Shown here: positions 58,886 through 64,000 of the stretch, one piece after another
Position numbering within the stretch: the stretch's first letter is position 1
Layout of the letters: each line of letters begins with the position of its first letter
From: Sinomonas sp. R1AF57
GTDB taxonomy: Bacteria > Actinomycetota > Actinomycetes > Actinomycetales > Micrococcaceae
NCBI RefSeq assembly: GCF_002224485.1
Contig: NZ_CP022463.1
Coordinates: 3,417,816 to 3,481,815, forward strand
Direction: 5' to 3'
Length of the DNA: 64,000 bases
Program-made: the position numbers and the translations under genes
Notes under the pieces: model-generated
Databases searched by the model: none
The model's input: only the letters and a program-made list of their open reading frames with translations
What the model was told of the DNA's origin: nothing

Positions 58886-59797
58886 ATGACCACCCTCACC
58901 TCTTCCCCCCGCACTGCTGCGCGCAGGATCGACTGGGGCAAGATCGCAGGCCGGGCTGCCCTCGCCCTCGCCGTCATCGTCACGATCGGCCCGTTCCTCT
59001 GGATGCTCCGGACGGCCCTGTCGAACAACCACGCCCTCGCCTCCCACTCCAGCGACCTGCTGCCTGCCGACTTCACCTGGGGCGGCTTCGCCCGGGTGCT
59101 CGGCCTCCAGTCCACGGCCGACGCGCAGGCCGAAGGCGGATCGGGCGCCGCCATCAGCTTCTGGCAGTACCTTCTCAACTCGCTCATCGTCTCGACGATG
59201 ATCACCGTCTCCCAGGTGTTCTTCAGCGCCCTCGCCGCGTACGCGTTCGCACGGCTGCAGTGGCGGGGCCGGGACAAGGTCTTCGCCCTGTTCCTCGCAA
59301 CGCTCCTGGTCCCCGGGATCTTCACCGCGCTGCCGAACTTCCTCCTGGTCAAGAACCTCGGCCTCCTGAACACCTATCTGGGCATCGCCCTGCCAACTAT
59401 GCTCATGACCCCGTTCGCGGTGTTCTTCCTGCGCCAGTTCTTCCTCGGCATGTCCCGCGAGGTCGAGGAGGCAGCGATGCTCGACGGGGCCAGGCACGGG
59501 CGGATCTTCTTCCAGATCGTGCTGCCCAACGCTGTGGGGCCGCTCGCCACCCTGTGCCTGCTGACCTTCATCGCCGCATGGAACGACTACTTCTGGCCGC
59601 TCCTGGTCGGCAACGACCCCGCCGTGCGCGTCCTCACCGTGGGCCTCGGCGTCTTCAAGTCGCAGTCGCCCCAGGGCGCCCCGGACTGGTCCGGCCTCAT
59701 GGCCGCCACGCTCGTCTCGGCCCTGCCGATCCTGCTGCTGTTCATCGCCTTCGGGAAGAAGATCGTGAACTCGATCGGCTTCTCAGGCATCAAGTAG
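58886..59797 (+). CDS. Sugar ABC transporter permease (MalG type)
   Basis: 303 residues from ATG 58886, preceded by GAGAGGA. Six predicted helices and the EAA loop EVEEAAMLDGARHGRIFFQI, followed by LPNAVGPLATLCLLTFIAAW, typical for the second CUT1 permease. A periplasmic-side insert (LQSTADAQAEGGSG) is present after the first helix. No ATPase gene follows, so a shared MsiK-like ATPase elsewhere must energise the importer. Confidence 0.92.
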   Translation: MTTLTSSPRTAARRIDWGKIAGRAALALAVIVTIGPFLWMLRTALSNNHALASHSSDLLPADFTWGGFARVLGLQSTADAQAEGGSGAAISFWQYLLNSLIVSTMITVSQVFFSALAAYAFARLQWRGRDKVFALFLATLLVPGIFTALPNFLLVKNLGLLNTYLGIALPTMLMTPFAVFFLRQFFLGMSREVEEAAMLDGARHGRIFFQIVLPNAVGPLATLCLLTFIAAWNDYFWPLLVGNDPAVRVLTVGLGVFKSQSPQGAPDWSGLMAATLVSALPILLLFIAFGKKIVNSIGFSGIK

Positions 59798-59887
59798 CCC
59801 ACCCGCCCCCCGGAAGGGCAACACCACCCCACCAGGCACCCGGCATCGGCCGGAGGCCATCGCACCCCTGTCCCGAAAGGACCCCCG

Positions 59888-61240
59888 ATGAAGAAAGCAC
59901 TCGGCGCCGTCGCCGTCGCGGCCGCCGCGGCGATCGCCCTCTCCGCCTGCACGAGCGGCGGAAACCAGTCCGCCTTGAGCACCGGCAGCGCGAGCGGGAC
60001 CATCAGCTACTGGCTCTGGGACGCCAACCAGCTCCCCGCCTACAAGCAGTGCGCCGACGACTTCCACAAGGCGAACCCGGACATCACGGTCAACGTCACC
60101 CAGACCGGCTGGGACGACTACTGGACCAACATCACCAACGGCTTCGTCGCCGGCAACGGCCCGGACGTGTTCACCGACCACCTCTCCAAGTACGGCGACT
60201 TCGTCAAGAACAGCCAGCTCCTCTCCCTCGACGACGCGGTCAAGAACGACAACATCGACCTCAACCAGTACCAGAAGGGCCTCGCCGACCTCTGGGTGGG
60301 CCAGGACGGCAAGCGCTACGGCCTGCCGAAGGACTGGGACACCATCTCCCTGTTCTACAACAAGGACATGCTCGCCAAGGCCGGCCTCACCGTCGACCAG
60401 ATGGGCACCCTGAACTGGGACCCCCAGAGTGGTGGCAGCTTCGAGAAGACGATCGCGCACCTGACCGTGGACAAGAACGGCAAGCGGGGCGACGAAGCCG
60501 GCTTCGACAAGAACAACGTCGCCGTGTACGGCCTCGGACTCGCCGGCTCGGGCGCCTCCGAAGGACAGACCGAGTGGAGCTGGCTGACCGAGACCACGGG
60601 CTGGAACCACACCGACAAGAACCCCTGGGGCACCCACTACAACTTCGACGACAAGAAGTTCCAGGACACGATCACCTGGTTCCACTCGATGATCGACAAG
60701 GGGTACCTGCCCAAGCTCGAGACGACCGTCGGAGCCTCCATGCCCGACGCGTTCGGCGCCGGGAAGGCCGCGATCAACGCCAACGGCTCGTGGATGATCG
60801 GCCAGTACTACGGCTACAAGGGCATCAACGTCGGCATCGCCCCGACCCCCACCGGCCCGGACGGCAAGCGCGCCTCGATGTTCAACGGCCTGGCCGACTC
60901 GATCAACGCGGCAACCAAGAACCCGGCCGCTGCCACCAAGTGGGTGGAGTACCTCGCCTCCCCCGCATGCCAGGACGTCGTGGCGTCCAAGGCCGTCGTC
61001 TTCCCGGCCATCTCCGAGGCCACCGACAAGGCCGCCGAGGCGTTCAAGGCCAAGGGCATCGACGTGGCTCCCTTCACCCAGCAGGTCAAGGACAACACCG
61101 CGTTCCTGTTCCCGATCACGGAGAACGCTGCCAAGGTCGACGGCATCATGAAGCCCGCGATGGACGCCGTCTTCTCCGGCCAGGCACCCGCCAGCTCCCT
61201 GACCGACGCCAACAGCCAGGTCAACGCCCTCTTCCAGTAG
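59888..61240 (+). CDS. Sugar ABC transporter substrate-binding lipoprotein
   Basis: 450 residues. Lipoprotein signal: KKALGAVAVAAAAAIALSAC with the acylated Cys21. Family 1 extracellular solute-binding protein: ISYWLWDANQLPAYKQCADD, then GNGPDVFTDHLSKYGDF and YGLPKDWDTISLFYNKDML, a conserved hinge motif. It captures the oligosaccharide outside and delivers it to the two permeases just upstream. It ends before a strong terminator. The third gene of the operon rather than the first, which is less common but known. Confidence 0.92.
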   Translation: MKKALGAVAVAAAAAIALSACTSGGNQSALSTGSASGTISYWLWDANQLPAYKQCADDFHKANPDITVNVTQTGWDDYWTNITNGFVAGNGPDVFTDHLSKYGDFVKNSQLLSLDDAVKNDNIDLNQYQKGLADLWVGQDGKRYGLPKDWDTISLFYNKDMLAKAGLTVDQMGTLNWDPQSGGSFEKTIAHLTVDKNGKRGDEAGFDKNNVAVYGLGLAGSGASEGQTEWSWLTETTGWNHTDKNPWGTHYNFDDKKFQDTITWFHSMIDKGYLPKLETTVGASMPDAFGAGKAAINANGSWMIGQYYGYKGINVGIAPTPTGPDGKRASMFNGLADSINAATKNPAAATKWVEYLASPACQDVVASKAVVFPAISEATDKAAEAFKAKGIDVAPFTQQVKDNTAFLFPITENAAKVDGIMKPAMDAVFSGQAPASSLTDANSQVNALFQ

Positions 61241-61257
61241 GCCGCCCAGCCTGACCC

Positions 61258-61288
61258 CCGCAGGGCCCGGCCTCGCCGGGCCCTGCGG
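61258..61288 (+). terminator. Hairpin terminator after the ABC genes
   Basis: Perfect 13-bp stem (61258-61270 and 61276-61288) with loop CCTCG, 18 bases after the binding-protein stop. Readthrough would be needed to express the alpha-galactosidase gene from the same promoter. Confidence 0.85.
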
Positions 61289-61336
61289 ACCCGTCCCGCC
61301 CCTCCGCTGCACATCCCGTCACGAAAGCGTGTCTCC

Positions 61337-63517
61337 ATGGATCCCCTGCATCTCCGCTCCGCCGGCACCAGCCTGCTCGTCGCCTTCGACTCCGGCGAGG
61401 CCGAGATCGTTCACTGGGGCGCCGACCTCGGCGACTCCCTCCCCGACCTCGGCCTGCTCCGGCCCCCCGTCCCGCACTCCGCGCTGGACGTGCCCGTCGT
61501 CGCCGGCCTGCTGCCCCAGACGTCGTCGGGCTGGCTCGGCCGGCCGGGCCTCCGGGGGCACAGGGCAGCCGCGGACGGCGTCCCCGGCTTCGCGTTCTCG
61601 CCCGCCCTCCGCATCGTCTCGGCCGAGGCGACGACGGACGGCCGGGGGGCGCGCATCGTCCAGGCCGACCCAGAGGCGGGAGTGAGCATCGCCTCCGAAC
61701 TGGTCCTGCACGAGGGAGGGCTCCTCGCGCTCTCCCACGAGCTGACCAACACCGGGGCCACCCCCTACTTCCTCGACGAGCTCGGCGCCGTGCTCCCGGT
61801 GCCGGGCGACGCCGTCGAGCTCCTGGACCTCACCGGCCGCTGGTGCCGGGAGAACCACCCGCAGCGGCGCCGGATCGTCCAGGGCACCTGGGTCCGCTCG
61901 GGCCGGCACGGGCGCACGGGCCACGACTCCTCGCTCCTCGTCGCCGCCGGCACCGGAGGGTTCTCGAACCGCTCGGGCCGTGTCTGGGCAGCGCATTTCG
62001 GCTGGTCCGGCAACCACGAGCAGTACCTCGACTCGCTCGCGGACGGCCGGCGCATGCTCGGAGCCGCTGAGCTCCTGGGCCCCGGCGAGGTCGTCCTGGG
62101 CCCGGGCGAGAGCTACCGGACCCCTGCCCTCTACGCGGCCTTCTCGGACCGGGGCCTCGACGGGGTCACGGAGGCGTTCTACCGCTGGTTCCGCCGACGG
62201 CCACAGCACGTCACGTCCACGGCGAAGCCCGGCTACCGCCCGCGCCCCGTCGTGCTCAACACCTGGGAGGCGGTCTACTTCGACCACCGGCTCGAGCCCC
62301 TGATCGAACTCGCGGAGTCAGCAGCCGAGCTCGGCGTGGAGCGCTTCGTGCTCGACGACGGCTGGTTCCGCGGCCGACGGGACGACCACGCCGGTCTCGG
62401 AGACTGGTACGTGGACGAGGCCCTGTGGCCGGAAGGACTGACGCCGCTGATCGAGAAGGTCAACGGCCTCGGCATGGAGTTCGGGCTCTGGGTCGAGCCC
62501 GAGATGGTCAACCTCGACTCCGACATCGCCCGGGCGCACCCCGACTGGATCGTCCGGGCCTCCGCCGCCTCGCACAAGGACGGCGGCCGCCTCCCCCTCG
62601 AATGGCGCCACCAGCACATCCTCGACCTCGCGAACCCCGAGGCCTGGCAGTACATCTACGACCGCATCGACGCGCTCCTGAGCGAGAACGACATCGCCTA
62701 CCTCAAGTGGGACCAGAACCGCGACCTCACCGAGCACGGCCACGCGGGCCGGCCCTCGGTGCACGAGCAGACCGTGGCCGCGTACCGGCTCTTCGACGAG
62801 CTCAAGGCGGCCCATCCGGGCGTCGAGATCGAATCCTGCTCCTCCGGCGGGGCCCGCGTGGACCTGGGAATCCTGGCACGCACGGACCGCGTGTGGGCCT
62901 CGGACTGCAACGACGCCCTCGAACGCCAGACCATCCAGCGCTGGACCGAGGCCGTCCTGCCCCCCGAACTCGTCGGCGCGCACGTAGGCCCGACCCACTC
63001 GCACACCACAGGCCGCGTCCACGACATCTCGTTCCGCGCCATCACCGCCCTCTTCGGCCACTTCGGCATGGAATGGGACATCCGCCAGGCCACCCCTGCC
63101 GAACGTGGGACCCTCCGGAAGGCGATAGGCCTCTACAAGCAGCACCGCGGGCTGATCCACTCTGGCGCACGGGTGAATGCGGACCTCGGAGAACCGAACC
63201 TGACGCTGCACGGCGTCGTGGCGCATGACGGCACCGAAGGCCTCTTCGCAGCCGTCGCACTGGGCACTCTGGCGGCAGAGATGCCCGGCCGGGCAGGCCT
63301 CCCCGGCCTCGACCCAGAGCAGACCTACCGAGTCGAGGTCGTCCTCCCGACCCCAGAGGACGCCGACTGGAACGACAGCTTCGTCCAGACGTCCCCTCCC
63401 GCCTGGCTCTCCGAGGGCGCGACGGCAACCGGACGGTTCCTCGCCGAAGTGGGCCTGCCGCTGCCCATCCTCCGCCCCGAACACGCGATCCTGCTGCACG
63501 CCACGGCAGTGGCCTGA
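61337..63517 (+). CDS. GH36 alpha-galactosidase
   Basis: 726 residues, no signal peptide, so intracellular. N-terminal beta-sandwich, then the catalytic barrel: FVLDDGWFRGRRDDHAGLGD, FGLWVEPEMVNLDSD, nucleophile Asp459 in YLKWDQNRD, ESCSSGGARVDLGIL and acid/base Asp523 in VWASDCNDALERQ. It hydrolyses terminal alpha-1,6-galactosyl residues (melibiose, raffinose type), feeding galactose to GalK/T/E. It follows the sugar ABC importer and is separated from it by a terminator, so it may have its own promoter in 61289-61330, which I cannot define. Confidence 0.95.
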   Translation: MDPLHLRSAGTSLLVAFDSGEAEIVHWGADLGDSLPDLGLLRPPVPHSALDVPVVAGLLPQTSSGWLGRPGLRGHRAAADGVPGFAFSPALRIVSAEATTDGRGARIVQADPEAGVSIASELVLHEGGLLALSHELTNTGATPYFLDELGAVLPVPGDAVELLDLTGRWCRENHPQRRRIVQGTWVRSGRHGRTGHDSSLLVAAGTGGFSNRSGRVWAAHFGWSGNHEQYLDSLADGRRMLGAAELLGPGEVVLGPGESYRTPALYAAFSDRGLDGVTEAFYRWFRRRPQHVTSTAKPGYRPRPVVLNTWEAVYFDHRLEPLIELAESAAELGVERFVLDDGWFRGRRDDHAGLGDWYVDEALWPEGLTPLIEKVNGLGMEFGLWVEPEMVNLDSDIARAHPDWIVRASAASHKDGGRLPLEWRHQHILDLANPEAWQYIYDRIDALLSENDIAYLKWDQNRDLTEHGHAGRPSVHEQTVAAYRLFDELKAAHPGVEIESCSSGGARVDLGILARTDRVWASDCNDALERQTIQRWTEAVLPPELVGAHVGPTHSHTTGRVHDISFRAITALFGHFGMEWDIRQATPAERGTLRKAIGLYKQHRGLIHSGARVNADLGEPNLTLHGVVAHDGTEGLFAAVALGTLAAEMPGRAGLPGLDPEQTYRVEVVLPTPEDADWNDSFVQTSPPAWLSEGATATGRFLAEVGLPLPILRPEHAILLHATAVA

Positions 63518-63732
63518 GGAACAGCCGGCCCCCACGGCCGACAACACATATCGCCGTCCCGCCCTTGCACTGCGCACACAGCCGAGGCCGACTGACGACG
63601 ACCGCCGGCCGGAAGCACCGGAAGCCACCCGCATCCGGGCCCCTGACCAAGGGCTTCGGGGGATGCCCCATCCCCCGAAGCCCGCGGGTTCCCCCCGGTC
63701 CACTTGGCGCTCGAATCCGAGGAGGAATCGCC

Positions 63733-63966
63733 ATGAACGAGGCGCTCCCAGCCGTCCGAGACCGCAACGCCCCAAGCCCAGGCGCCAGCAGCGGACCGCT
63801 CTACCTGCTGATCGCCAGCGAGGCTTCCGCATGCTACGAACTCGACACCATAGCGAAGCTGGTCGAAAGCATCGCGAAGCTCGCGCACGCCGGGGAGCAC
63901 CGGGAAGACAGGCGCCACCGCCCGAGGCCAAGGCTCCAGGCAGAGGAAGAAGACGTCTTCGAATGA
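63733..63966 (+). CDS. Small hypothetical protein
   Basis: 77 residues from ATG 63733, with a strong GGAGGA eight bases upstream; the longer frame is not coding. A central helix LYLLIASEASACYELDTIAK is followed by VESIAKLAHAG and a highly basic, then acidic tail (RRHRPRPRLQAEEEDVFE). No membrane segment. No family recognised. The 215 bases before it hold nothing else recognisable. Confidence 0.5.
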   Translation: MNEALPAVRDRNAPSPGASSGPLYLLIASEASACYELDTIAKLVESIAKLAHAGEHREDRRHRPRPRLQAEEEDVFE

Positions 63967-64000
63967 GTGCTGCACGACCTGCGATTCCCCTCGGCACCCG

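Noticed and set aside
1-64000. tRNA, rRNA, CRISPR arrays and riboswitches
   Set aside because: I looked for cloverleaf-like segments, rRNA-like conserved stretches and regular repeats and saw none I could support; a covariance-model scan would be needed to exclude small RNAs.

Overview
The window is very GC-rich, with G/C-dominated third codon positions, many GTG starts and 4-base ATGA/GTGA gene overlaps. Gene content (Mhp and Lig-type catabolism, DctA, Leloir genes, an MsiK-dependent-looking sugar importer) points to an actinobacterium of the Micrococcales, most like Arthrobacter/Sinomonas (Micrococcaceae). That placement is inference; no rRNA or housekeeping marker is present.

Layout. (1) 1-18.7 kb: an aromatic-acid catabolic island. 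It has two MmgE/PrpD proteins, an orphan solute-binding lipoprotein and a P450; a minus-strand operon of RraA x2, ferredoxin-reductase, LigJ-like hydratase and flavoprotein; and a plus-strand operon of RraA/LigK-like aldolase, VOC extradiol dioxygenase, FAH-family hydrolase, Rieske oxygenase, a HicB-like protein, LigA, LigB, HsaA-like monooxygenase and an HtaA-domain protein. LigAB + LigJ + LigK without LigC/LigI fits a gallate-type 4,5-cleavage route. (2) 18.7-26.0 kb: an mhp module (MFS transporter, MhpB, C, D, an NTF2-like protein, HpcH/HpaI aldolase, MhpA) for 3-(3-hydroxyphenyl)propionate-like compounds, with the same inverted-repeat operator at both promoters. (3) 26.1-34 kb: a decayed zone with remnants of a rhodanese, KDG kinase/KDPG aldolase, an isopropylmalate-type dehydrogenase and a serine recombinase, interrupted by an ECF sigma/anti-sigma pair, small membrane and secreted proteins, and one IS3-family element without visible target duplication. 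(4) 34-39.4 kb: Lrp-type regulator divergent from an M20 amidohydrolase and MHS-family transporter, then a frameshifted LysR gene fused to a truncated membrane-protein gene. (5) 39.6-43.1 kb: an XRE-ImmA/IrrE peptidase plus PIN-like nuclease pair and two small unknown genes, bounded by a 32-bp direct repeat. (6) 43.2-47 kb: GntR, DctA and a fumarase/aspartase-superfamily lyase sharing TGTCTAGACA operators. (7) 47-51.3 kb: divergent AKR/CMD/DUF2255 and XRE/cupin/MFS units. (8) 51.6-64 kb: an alpha-galactoside regulon: galK, galT, galE (with an unusual C-terminal fusion), LacI, an oxidoreductase, a sugar ABC importer without ATPase, and a GH36 alpha-galactosidase, tied together by four similar LacI-type operators.

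How the parts work together. In the first two regions oxygenases activate an aromatic ring, extradiol dioxygenases cut it, and hydrolases, hydratases and aldolases give pyruvate-level products; no dedicated regulator of these operons lies in the window, although repeated operator motifs imply one or two. In the last region imported alpha-galactosides are hydrolysed by GH36 and the galactose enters the Leloir pathway through GalK, GalT and GalE.
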